DNA of 7,159 nt from the NCBI GenBank assembly GCA_002686115.1, contig NZAF01000012.1, positions 2,425 to 9,583 of the forward strand, given 5' to 3'. Source of the DNA: Halobacteriovorax sp. Lineage in GTDB: Bacteria > Bdellovibrionota > Bacteriovoracia > Bacteriovoracales > Bacteriovoracaceae. The position numbers and the translations under genes were made by a program. Below, one piece after another: positions 1 to 5,839 of the stretch (position 1 is the stretch's first letter; each line of letters begins with the position of its first letter). The notes under the pieces are model-generated. The model was not told the DNA's origin. It saw nothing but the letters and a program-made list of their open reading frames with translations, and made no database searches.

Positions 1-23
1 TCAAGTTTTATCGGGAGTTTGTT

Positions 24-527
24 ATGTCTAAATTTTTCATTGTGTTTCTCTTTATATTTCAAGTAAGTGCTAATTATGATCAATTTGTTAAAAAGTTTAA
101 TGAAATCGTCATTGATGATGAGTGGGATGAATTTGTCATTGATCATAAATTACTAAAAAATCATGATAATGAGATATCTGTGATTTTATCAGACCTTGTT
201 GGTGGTGTGATGTATGGACTTGAGGATGTTAATCTTAAAGTAAATCTTTCAAGTGAGACGTTACAGAGTAACCTTTCGGATATTTCTGGCTACTTTTGCT
301 ATCGTTTGGTTAAAGATTACGACTACAGTGACACAAAAGGGGAGTGTTCTAAGAAATTAAATGAGTTATTAGACCCTCTTCTTTCTGATAAAGATATTGA
401 TTCATTTAGTCTTGTAACAATGGTTGGTAATTACTACGGAATTTGGGAAGTAGTTTATGTCATTGCTCACAACTACGAGCTTGAAGAGGCCTATTTGTTA
501 GAGTTGGATATCATTCACGAAATTTAA
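24..527 (+). CDS. Small secreted acidic protein of unknown function
   Basis: I do not recognise this 167-residue protein. It begins with a short Sec-type signal peptide: Lys3, a hydrophobic stretch at about residues 4-13, and a plausible signal peptidase I site after Val-Ser-Ala (14-16). The mature part of about 150 residues is strongly acidic, with no further membrane segment, and looks largely helical. It has only two cysteines (Cys92 and Cys108), which could form a disulfide in the periplasm or outside the cell. A GGGAG Shine-Dalgarno sequence at 13-17, 6 bases before the ATG, supports this start. The gene is followed by a strong intrinsic terminator, so it ends a transcription unit whose beginning is probably upstream of the window. 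That the protein is exported is well supported; its function is unknown. Confidence 0.75.
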   Translation: MSKFFIVFLFIFQVSANYDQFVKKFNEIVIDDEWDEFVIDHKLLKNHDNEISVILSDLVGGVMYGLEDVNLKVNLSSETLQSNLSDISGYFCYRLVKDYDYSDTKGECSKKLNELLDPLLSDKDIDSFSLVTMVGNYYGIWEVVYVIAHNYELEEAYLLELDIIHEI

Positions 528-538
528 TTGTCTAATAC

Positions 539-574
539 ATTACCTAGAAGATAAATTATCTTCTAGGTAATTTT
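539..574 (+). terminator. Rho-independent terminator after the secreted protein gene
   Basis: A perfect 14-bp inverted repeat (arms 539-552 and 558-571) encloses a 5-base loop and runs straight into a T-rich stretch (571-578, one A interrupting). It begins 12 bases after the stop codon at 527. The stem contains CCTAGAAG/CTTCTAGG, so it is more stable than the surrounding AT-rich DNA. The other strand has no clear T-run after the stem, so it probably works only rightward, separating the secreted protein gene from the methyltransferase gene at 616. Confidence 0.85.
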
Positions 575-615
575 ATTTCTAGCAATGTAGCGCTCTTCTA
601 TGTTAGTTATGAATT

Positions 616-1275
616 ATGTCTAAAAAATTTTCTTTAACTCCCTCTCTCTTTATATGTCCAGATGATTTACATATTAGAGTTCACTCAAAAAAACTAGATG
701 ACTTATTTGGTTTTCAAATTAATAAGTGTGAAGCAATTATAAGTGAAGATGAGACTGAGTTTAATAGTTGGATAGGTCTTGAACCTGAGATCTTACAAAC
801 ACCTTATAGTGAAATTTTTCAATATTTTTGTGCTTTAAAAGACTACCGTATTGAAAAAATTATTGATTTTGGTTGCGCTTATGGAAGAGTTGCAATTGTA
901 AGTTCGGCTGTTTTTAAGGACTCTCACTTTTTTGGTTACGAGGTTATTAAGGAGAGAGCAAATGAGGGTAATAGAGTTTTAAAAAAATTAGATCTTAATA
1001 ACTCAAATATCTATCATGAAGACATTCTTAACGAAAGCTTTAAGATAGAAAAAGCTGATATATACTTTATCTATGATTTCAGTGATCCTATCCAACAAAA
1101 AGTTATTTTAGATAAGCTTAGTGAAAATGTTTTTGATAATAAATTCTTTATCATAGCAAGAGGCCTGGGTGTTCGGTCTCTTATTCAAAATAAATATCCA
1201 CAATTTCATTCACTTTATAAACCACTGCATTTAGATAGTGCTTCTATATACAGTAGCTTTACAAACTTGTCGTGA
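616..1275 (+). CDS. Class I SAM-dependent methyltransferase, substrate unknown
   Basis: This 219-residue protein has a Rossmann-type methyltransferase core in its second half. Motif I, the SAM-binding glycine loop, is IIDFGCAYGR (82-91). The acidic end of strand 2 that would hold the ribose is Glu109 in FGYEVIKERAN. Asp136 in YHEDIL is placed to contact the adenine. A motif IV-like segment follows at IYDFSDP (152-158). The first 75 residues do not match a domain I know and probably help select the substrate. The layout of glycine loop, GYE and HEDIL resembles small DOT1-like or generic class I enzymes, but the substrate (protein, small molecule or RNA) cannot be read from the sequence. The ATG at 616 has no good Shine-Dalgarno sequence; an out-of-frame ATG at 609 stops after four codons. 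The gene lies just behind a terminator and its 3' end overlaps the convergent gene at 1259 by 17 bp. Confidence 0.8.
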   Translation: MSKKFSLTPSLFICPDDLHIRVHSKKLDDLFGFQINKCEAIISEDETEFNSWIGLEPEILQTPYSEIFQYFCALKDYRIEKIIDFGCAYGRVAIVSSAVFKDSHFFGYEVIKERANEGNRVLKKLDLNNSNIYHEDILNESFKIEKADIYFIYDFSDPIQQKVILDKLSENVFDNKFFIIARGLGVRSLIQNKYPQFHSLYKPLHLDSASIYSSFTNLS

Positions 1276-1606
1276 GATATTGAAGGAAATAATCAAAAGA
1301 GTCGGTTGCCATATGAAAAAGTAAACCAATGGCAATGATTCTTGTCTTTTTAAAAAATATTAAGATGATATAAAATATGATGGCATAGTAACTATGAAGG
1401 GGATGAAAGCCAATACTCATTCTTGTAGGATCAAAAATTGGAGATGCGAGTAGATGATCTAGGTCAACTAAGTTAGTAAGGCATAATGTAAGCCATACTT
1501 TCTTATATTTTCTTGGATAGTAAAGCTTAGCAATCAAACCTGGTGCTAAGAAATGAAGACCATAGTGAATAAATGTTCTCATGACCATTAATATCAGATT
1601 AATCAC
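1259..1606 (-). CDS. DUF6122-like small membrane protein, putative metal-dependent hydrolase fold
   Basis: This polytopic inner-membrane protein of up to 115 residues matches what I recall of the DUF6122 family, distantly related to YdjM-type membrane metal-dependent hydrolases. Counting from the GTG at 1606, the diagnostic residues are FIHYGLHFLAPG (13-23), VDLDHLLA (47-54), FDP (58-60), GFHPLHSY (66-73) and HMATDSFDY (98-106). Histidines and aspartates at the ends of hydrophobic helices are typical of a metal site (His14, His18, Asp48, Asp50, His51, His68, His71, His98, Asp102). Enzyme activity has not been shown for this family as far as I know. The start is uncertain: the AAAAGGGG at 1606-1613 (minus strand) abuts the GTG too closely, so ATG at 1588 or 1582, which begins just before the conserved FIHYGLH, is at least as likely. 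The 3' end overlaps the methyltransferase gene by 17 bp. Confidence 0.8.
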   Translation of the reverse strand: MINLILMVMRTFIHYGLHFLAPGLIAKLYYPRKYKKVWLTLCLTNLVDLDHLLASPIFDPTRMSIGFHPLHSYYAIIFYIILIFFKKTRIIAIGLLFHMATDSFDYFLQYLTTSL

Positions 1607-1666
1607 CCCTTTTAAGAAATATATTTCTATATTCTATGTTTCTCTACATTTTGATATTATATAAAG

Positions 1667-2254
1667 ATGACCAGACAATTTCTTGTCATTTCTTCTTTAA
1701 TTTTCTTATCAAGCTGTTCATTATTGAATAGTGGGACTGTTCACGTCAAGTATACAAAGTTTACTGCAGATGTTGATGGTGTGACGTATGAAAATAAACG
1801 AGGCCTTGGAAACGTCTCTGTTTCTGTAAGAAATGTTCAACACCCTAAGGAGTTTGGAAAGTGGAATTTTAATTTTACGATTAGGCCATCAATTCACTTT
1901 GAAAGACACCCTCTTGGCACACTTGCCACACGACTTAATACCACAACTGGAGAGCAAGAACAGATTCCAGATTTTACTTTTAGAAGGCTTTCTAGTTTTG
2001 CTAATTTAAAATTAACATTTCATACTCCTATTGGAGCTTTTGCTGCTACAGCAGGATATGGTGGAGCTCTAAGAGATTTCGATCGCCCTAGTGACCGTGA
2101 TATCTTAACAACAGAAATTCGAAAGATTGATTTTGTCTATTATGCTTTCTTCTCAAAACGTTTCTTTATTTTGATGGGACCTCGTTATTACAAAGAGGAG
2201 TTTGAGCAAGTGACATTTGCCTTAAGGTTTGGCTACTTTTGGGGAAAAATATAA
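1667..2254 (+). CDS. Predicted outer-membrane lipoprotein, beta-rich, unknown function
   Basis: This 195-residue protein starts with a lipoprotein signal peptide: Arg3, a hydrophobic core (residues 5-13) and the lipobox Leu-Ser-Ser-Cys with the lipidated cysteine at 17. Serine at +2 would favour outer-membrane sorting by the E. coli Lol rule. The mature part shows many short alternating hydrophobic/polar stretches (48-56, 66-78, 112-130, 153-171, 181-193) and ends in an aromatic-rich segment, FALRFGYFWGKI, which recalls the last strand of outer-membrane beta-barrels. A small barrel or beta-sandwich anchored by lipid is therefore plausible, but I recognise no family. No Shine-Dalgarno sequence precedes the ATG; the AT-rich TATTATATAAAG directly before it could be a -10 region giving a leaderless or very short-leader transcript. 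It shares the 60-bp region 1607-1666 with the divergent gene at 1606 and ends 5 bp before the convergent sirtuin gene. Confidence 0.75.
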   Translation: MTRQFLVISSLIFLSSCSLLNSGTVHVKYTKFTADVDGVTYENKRGLGNVSVSVRNVQHPKEFGKWNFNFTIRPSIHFERHPLGTLATRLNTTTGEQEQIPDFTFRRLSSFANLKLTFHTPIGAFAATAGYGGALRDFDRPSDRDILTTEIRKIDFVYYAFFSKRFFILMGPRYYKEEFEQVTFALRFGYFWGKI

Positions 2255-2259
2255 CTTTT

Positions 2260-2979
2260 TTATTTAATAGATAAAATATCTTCTACTAGCTTAGAGACAA
2301 CTTGCGTGGCCGGTCCAACTAAATGATCATCAAAATTATCAGAAACATTAGTTTCTTCAATATTGGCCTCAATAGTGTAGGTACCATTTAGTTTGACAAG
2401 GTTTACAAACATCGCCGCTGGATAAACTTGTCCAGAAGTACCTATTGAGATGAAAAGATCGCATGAATTAAGCTCTTTTTCAATTCGGTCCATATGCATA
2501 GGATATTCACCAAACCACACAATATTTGGTCTAAGATTTCCTACTTTTAAACAACACGGACATTTATCATCAGGTTGAATATCACCTTTTTTTGTAAGAA
2601 CCTTACCACTTTCTTTACATCGCATTTTGATAAGTTCGCCATGCATATGAATAACGTCTTCACTGCCAGCTTCTTCATGTAGGTTATCAACATTTTGAGT
2701 AATTATTGTAACTTTACCAGAATACTCTTTTTGTAATTTTGCGAGGGCCTTATGTGCTTCATTCGGATGGACTTCATCAGAGAGAAGCTGGGTTCTTCTT
2801 AGATTATAAAAGCGATGTACAAGCTCTGGGTTTCGATCAAAACCAGAAGGAGAGGCCACTTCTAAAATGTCATGGTTCTCCCAAAGTCCATTACTGTCTC
2901 TAAAGGTCTTAATTCCACTTTCCGCGGATATTCCTGCTCCTGTCAAAAAGACAATATGTTTTGGTTTAAAGTCTATCAT
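2260..2979 (-). CDS. cobB: CobB-type sirtuin, NAD-dependent protein lysine deacylase
   Basis: This 239-residue sirtuin removes acyl groups from protein lysines, using NAD+ and releasing nicotinamide and O-acyl-ADP-ribose in the cytosol. The NAD-binding motif GAGISAESGI is at 14-23, followed by FRDSNGLW (26-33). TQNVDNLH (94-101) is the nucleotide-binding motif, and the catalytic histidine is His113 in IHMHGE. Tyr58 and Arg61 in RFYNLRR form the Y-x-x-R pair that marks class III (SIRT5-like) enzymes, which prefer succinyl or malonyl lysine; E. coli CobB has the same pair. The zinc region keeps Cys121, Cys140, Cys142 and Cys143 but lacks the usual second cysteine of the first pair, again as I recall for E. 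coli CobB. WFGE (155-158) and GTSGQVYPAA (180-189) complete the family pattern. The length is typical and the protein looks intact. No clear Shine-Dalgarno precedes the ATG. It is divergent from the gene at 3025 across 45 bp. Confidence 0.95.
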   Translation of the reverse strand: MIDFKPKHIVFLTGAGISAESGIKTFRDSNGLWENHDILEVASPSGFDRNPELVHRFYNLRRTQLLSDEVHPNEAHKALAKLQKEYSGKVTIITQNVDNLHEEAGSEDVIHMHGELIKMRCKESGKVLTKKGDIQPDDKCPCCLKVGNLRPNIVWFGEYPMHMDRIEKELNSCDLFISIGTSGQVYPAAMFVNLVKLNGTYTIEANIEETNVSDNFDDHLVGPATQVVSKLVEDILSIK

Positions 2980-3024
2980 TTGCTAATATATTAACAAATA
3001 AAGTGTTGAAATTCGAGGTGTAAA

Positions 3025-4044
3025 ATGGACCCTCTATCTCAAGCTGTTTTTGGTGTGATGGGTGCTGGTTTAAAAAAACCTAAATCTATTGATAAAAGTA
3101 GTATTTGTAAAAGAGATTTATTGTTGATTTGTTTGTGGGGTGCGCTTGCTGGTATGGCCCCAGATATTGATTATTTCATAAGAAGTAGTGAAGATCCTCT
3201 TTTGACAGTTCAGTATCATCGCCAAATCACTCATTCAATCATTTTTATACCGTTTGGCGCACTTATTGTTAGTCTGTTTTTAAAGGTATTTAAAGTTACT
3301 ATAAAATCAAGCTATCCATACACATTTCTTGGGTATGCAACACATGGATTATTAGATTCATGTACAAATTATGGAACAATTCTATTTTGGCCTTTTAGTG
3401 ATAAGAGATATTCATGGAATTTACTGGCCGTCATAGACCCTATGGTGACGTTACCTCTTCTCATTCTTCTCTACTTTTTTGTTAAGAAAAGACAATGGCG
3501 TTATATCATGTTATCTTGGATTTTCTTTTTCTCCTATCTAAGTATTCAGTCATATAAAAAAGTCAGAATAAAGAGTCTCTTAGAAAAAAATCATTTTATT
3601 ACGAATGAAACTGATAGGTTTTTACTTAAGCCTACAATTTTTAATAATTTTCTTTGGAGAGTGATCATTGTGAAAGACGATAAGATTTACTTCCATGGTG
3701 TTCATCATAGTTTCATATCAGAATCACTCATTTATGAAGGAGATGTCGCTAAGCTTGTCTTAAAAGATGAAGCTCGTAAACTTTTTAATCGAGTTACGTA
3801 TGGAGAATATGACTTTGAACGTTTTTCATATTTTACTTCAGGGTATCTTCATTGGTATGATGAATATACAATAAGTGATTCGCGTTATTCTCTTTTACCA
3901 AATAGTAGCGAGCCTTTATGGACAATCTCTTATCGAGATAAGAGTAGAAATCATGTTGAGTATAATGTTTCAAGAAAACCATCAAAAGAGCAAAGAAGAA
4001 TGCTTCTTATGATGCTTAAAGGAGAGTCAGGATCTCCTCTATAA
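3025..4044 (+). CDS. YdjM-like membrane-bound metal-dependent hydrolase
   Basis: This 339-residue protein belongs to the COG1988/YdjM family of inner-membrane metal-dependent hydrolases. Its start, MDPLSQAVFG, is characteristic. Likely metal ligands sit in conserved motifs: APDIDYF (45-51, Asp47 and Asp49), HRQITHS (65-71, His65 and His70), THGLLD (106-111, His107 and Asp111) and WPFSDKRYSWN (122-132). Hydrophobic segments at about 32-46, 72-91, 99-112, 133-152 and 157-175 make up the membrane domain. A soluble C-terminal part (about 176-339) follows, rich in charged and aromatic residues, whose role is unknown. The substrate is not established for the family; membrane lipids are often suspected because the fold recalls zinc phospholipase C. 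A GAGGTG Shine-Dalgarno sequence (3015-3020) supports the start. The last 29 bp overlap the convergent alpha/beta hydrolase gene. Confidence 0.88.
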   Translation: MDPLSQAVFGVMGAGLKKPKSIDKSSICKRDLLLICLWGALAGMAPDIDYFIRSSEDPLLTVQYHRQITHSIIFIPFGALIVSLFLKVFKVTIKSSYPYTFLGYATHGLLDSCTNYGTILFWPFSDKRYSWNLLAVIDPMVTLPLLILLYFFVKKRQWRYIMLSWIFFFSYLSIQSYKKVRIKSLLEKNHFITNETDRFLLKPTIFNNFLWRVIIVKDDKIYFHGVHHSFISESLIYEGDVAKLVLKDEARKLFNRVTYGEYDFERFSYFTSGYLHWYDEYTISDSRYSLLPNSSEPLWTISYRDKSRNHVEYNVSRKPSKEQRRMLLMMLKGESGSPL

Positions 4045-4663
4045 TCTCATTGCTAATATCATGATGAGTGTTTTTTATAGACAGATGTTTACAAGAACCT
4101 TTGACTCTTTTTTTAAGGATATTAAAACTTTCAAGTGCTGGTTCATATTCAACTAACTTATCATTTTCTCCATGTAGGTGATAGAGATCATAGTCTAGAG
4201 ATTCTCCAAGTAGGTCTTGTCTAAATTTACAATTAACACCGATCACTTTCTTTGTTTTTAAAATCATTTCACCAACAAAAGGGGCAAGATAGCCACCTTG
4301 AGAATAGCCTATGATCGTTAATTCTTTTTTAGGTGCTAGCTCAGTTATCAGTGAAATTAGTATATTCTTTGGAGTCGTGAAATCTATAAAGTACCTCGAT
4401 TCAAAGCGATCATAAAAATACCATGCAAATCGATAGAGTACATGATCAGATCTTACCTTTGGAATAGGGAAACATCCATTTGCAATGATGATATGATAGT
4501 CTGGGTGATTATAAATATTCTCACCAAGTTGTTCTTTTATGATGTCAATATTTTGTCCGTAACCGTGCAGTATAAGAAGAACCTTATCACTATCTAACTT
4601 ACCATGTTCTTCAAAATCAATGATCATAGGAGCATTAAGTTGAAGTCGATTTTTATCAGTCAT
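4016..4663 (-). CDS. Alpha/beta-hydrolase fold esterase-like protein
   Basis: This 215-residue cytosolic protein has a complete alpha/beta-hydrolase layout. The oxyanion-hole segment LHGYGQN is at 32-38. The nucleophile elbow GYSQGG (119-124) carries Ser121. The acid is most likely Asp168 in HLHGENDKLV, and the base His200 or His201 in NTHHD. The size and the GYSQGG elbow resemble the small carboxylesterase/phospholipase group (YpfH/PF02230-like), which cleaves short acyl esters or thioesters, but the substrate cannot be told from the sequence. There is no signal peptide. An AGGT Shine-Dalgarno sequence 7 bases before the ATG and an extended -10 promoter (4706-4714) support the start at 4663. 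Its 3' end overlaps the YdjM-like gene by 29 bp. Confidence 0.85.
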   Translation of the reverse strand: MTDKNRLQLNAPMIIDFEEHGKLDSDKVLLILHGYGQNIDIIKEQLGENIYNHPDYHIIIANGCFPIPKVRSDHVLYRFAWYFYDRFESRYFIDFTTPKNILISLITELAPKKELTIIGYSQGGYLAPFVGEMILKTKKVIGVNCKFRQDLLGESLDYDLYHLHGENDKLVEYEPALESFNILKKRVKGSCKHLSIKNTHHDISNEIIEEILTLL

Positions 4664-4696
4664 AATTAGTACCTGTTTTTTTATCTGATGATGTTA

Positions 4697-4702
4697 TATA
4701 AT
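4697..4702 (+). promoter_or_regulatory. Perfect -10 box TATAAT, promoter for the 94-residue protein gene
   Basis: The consensus hexamer TATAAT lies 44 bases before the ATG at 4747. A weak -35 candidate, TGTTTT (4674-4679), is 17 bases upstream. Transcription would start near 4709, giving a leader of about 38 bases that contains the AAGGT Shine-Dalgarno sequence (4736-4740). A second, weaker option is CATAAT (4725-4730) with TTGATT (4703-4708). The box lies 3 bases from the -10 box of the divergent promoter. Confidence 0.5.
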
Positions 4703-4705
4703 TTG

Positions 4706-4714
4706 ATTATAGCA
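4706..4714 (-). promoter_or_regulatory. Extended -10 promoter for the alpha/beta hydrolase gene
   Basis: Read on the minus strand the sequence is TGCTATAAT, a full extended -10 element with a perfect TATAAT. The matching -35 region is poor (TGTATT at 16-bp spacing), as is common for extended -10 promoters. Transcription would start near 4699, leaving a leader of about 36 bases with an AGGT ribosome binding site before the ATG at 4663. Confidence 0.5.
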
Positions 4715-4746
4715 ATTGTTAAACCATAATACACTAAGGTCGTTTA

Positions 4747-5031
4747 ATGTCTAAAAAAGAAGACACCTTAAGTCTTGAAGAAGAAATTATTCTAGAAAAT
4801 TTATCTTTTTATGAATGGACAAATTTTGAGAAACTTCTAATAGGTTTAAGTCCTTCTGATTTAACAATCGTTGAGTCCATGGAATATGGTGAACTTGAAA
4901 ATATGCTTTTAAATCTCGTTAAAAGAAATTACCTCGAAGTAAAAAGTGAAAATTCAAATAACAAAGAAGAGCATTTCTATAAAAGAATCTTGAATAAGAA
5001 GAAAAATATATTTTCTAAGCTTTTTAAATAA
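4747..5031 (+). CDS. Conserved-looking small protein, possibly winged-helix-like, unknown function
   Basis: I do not recognise this 94-residue cytosolic protein. An acidic N-terminal half (residues 5-30) is followed by LSPSDLTIVESMEYGELENML and then LVKRNYLEVK (57-66). This spacing of short helices ending in a hydrophobic strand recalls a small winged-helix fold, but the match is only by eye. The tail is very basic (KRILNKKKNIFSKLFK, 79-94) and could touch nucleic acid or membrane. The start is well supported: an AAGGT ribosome binding site sits 6 bases upstream and a perfect -10 box lies further up. Its last 8 bp overlap the convergent kinase-like gene. Base composition and codon use look like the neighbours, so nothing suggests recent transfer. 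Confidence 0.65.
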   Translation: MSKKEDTLSLEEEIILENLSFYEWTNFEKLLIGLSPSDLTIVESMEYGELENMLLNLVKRNYLEVKSENSNNKEEHFYKRILNKKKNIFSKLFK

Positions 5032-5731
5032 GTGCAGTGATTACCCAAAGAGCAGATGCCGTTACAATTGGAATTGTAAAATTATCATCAATCTTTAGCT
5101 CTAATAAATCAAACGCCGTTATAATTGTTGAACTCAATAGAGAAACAATAACTAATTTAATATTATTATCAGGATAAATATCGACTAGAACAAATAAATG
5201 AATAAGAAAGGCACTTATAAAGAATGTAGAAGAACCTTCTAAAGAGCGATTTTCTTTAATCTTAGTTTTTCCAAAAATAATGCCCATTACTGCAGATAGA
5301 GGGTCACTGATAGCAAGAGTGAAGACTGCGACAAGGGTCATATATTTTGGAAAGGTAAGAATTGTTAAAAGCATTCCCATCAGATAGGGCATTGAGGCTG
5401 ATTCTTTTAACTGCTCTTCGGCCCTTAAAAGATATCCATTTATCTTTGAAAAAATACTTTTAAACTCAGGGTATTTTAATCTTACTTGCTCTTGTATATA
5501 AAATAAACAAGTTGCAATACCTAGAATATGTATGGCCTGTTGGTGTGTCAGGTAGTGTTTATAAATAAGTCCAGCACTTAGACCCATAAACAAATGAAAA
5601 AATCTTCTTGGTAAATGTAGATCTTTTCTCGTCTTATTAACTTTATTTTTCTTTTCAGAATGTTCAACTGAATCAGTTTCTGAAGCATTATTACTTTCAA
5701 TTTTTTCAATATCTTGCATGTCATTTTTCAT
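5024..5731 (-). CDS. Dolichol/phytol kinase-like membrane protein (SEC59/COG0170 family)
   Basis: This 235-residue polytopic inner-membrane protein carries the marks of the CTP-dependent polyprenol/phytol kinase family, related to CDP-diglyceride synthases. RRFFHLFMG (42-50) matches the family's N-terminal R-K-x-x-H motif. The proposed nucleotide-binding region is SDPLSAVMG (142-150), then GKTKI (154-158) and RSLEGSSTFF (162-171). DDNFTIP (215-221) matches the usual C-terminal D-N-x-x-I-P. Hydrophobic segments lie at about 46-60, 65-80, 115-141, 144-153, 170-186, 191-208 and 219-234. Known members phosphorylate dolichol or phytol; the bacterial substrate is unknown. Residues 1-40 are a charged, low-complexity cytosolic extension. 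The start could also be the ATG at 5719 (Met5); neither has a Shine-Dalgarno sequence. It lies 108 bp downstream of the antiporter gene on the same strand, so co-transcription is possible. Confidence 0.8.
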   Translation of the reverse strand: MKNDMQDIEKIESNNASETDSVEHSEKKNKVNKTRKDLHLPRRFFHLFMGLSAGLIYKHYLTHQQAIHILGIATCLFYIQEQVRLKYPEFKSIFSKINGYLLRAEEQLKESASMPYLMGMLLTILTFPKYMTLVAVFTLAISDPLSAVMGIIFGKTKIKENRSLEGSSTFFISAFLIHLFVLVDIYPDNNIKLVIVSLLSSTIITAFDLLELKIDDNFTIPIVTASALWVITALI

Positions 5732-5739
5732 ATGAAAGT

Positions 5740-5768
5740 TTTATCGGATATTCTTTTCACTTAGTAAA
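5740..5768 (-). promoter_or_regulatory. Candidate sigma70-type promoter for the kinase-like gene
   Basis: On the minus strand TTTACT (5763-5768, 4 of 6 matches to the -35 consensus) and GATAAA (5740-5745, 4 of 6 to the -10 consensus) are separated by exactly 17 bases. Transcription would begin near 5733, almost on the ATG at 5731. That would make a leaderless message, or give a 14-base leader if Met5 (5719) is the start. Such matches are common by chance in AT-rich DNA. Confidence 0.3.
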
Positions 5769-5839
5769 GTTTAAATCCAGTTATTTGATTTTATGAACTG
5801 CTTGATGCATTGCGGCGTGGGTTCAAGGTGTTGAATATT

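Noticed and set aside
2121..2262. Possible bidirectional terminator between the lipoprotein and sirtuin genes
   Set aside because: There is a T-run on the plus strand (2255-2261) but no GC-containing stem directly before it; the only pairing available is a weak all-A/T stem.
4020..4038. Hairpin AGGAGA/TCTCCT at the convergent overlap of the YdjM-like and hydrolase genes
   Set aside because: The 6-bp stem is short, has a 7-base loop and is not followed by a T-run on either strand, so it is not a credible intrinsic terminator.
5003..5014. 12-base perfect palindrome AAAATATATTTT near the end of the 94-residue protein gene
   Set aside because: It is all A and T and has no loop or adjacent T-tract; this is expected by chance in such AT-rich DNA.
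5815..5835. tRNA T-loop-like string GGGTTCAAGG in a GC-richer patch
   Set aside because: The flanking bases do not pair into a T stem, and no acceptor stem, anticodon arm or D arm can be found around it.
5732..5839. Possible tiny reading frames between the antiporter and kinase-like genes
   Set aside because: The ATG-started frames I found on both strands are only 9 codons long and have no ribosome binding site.
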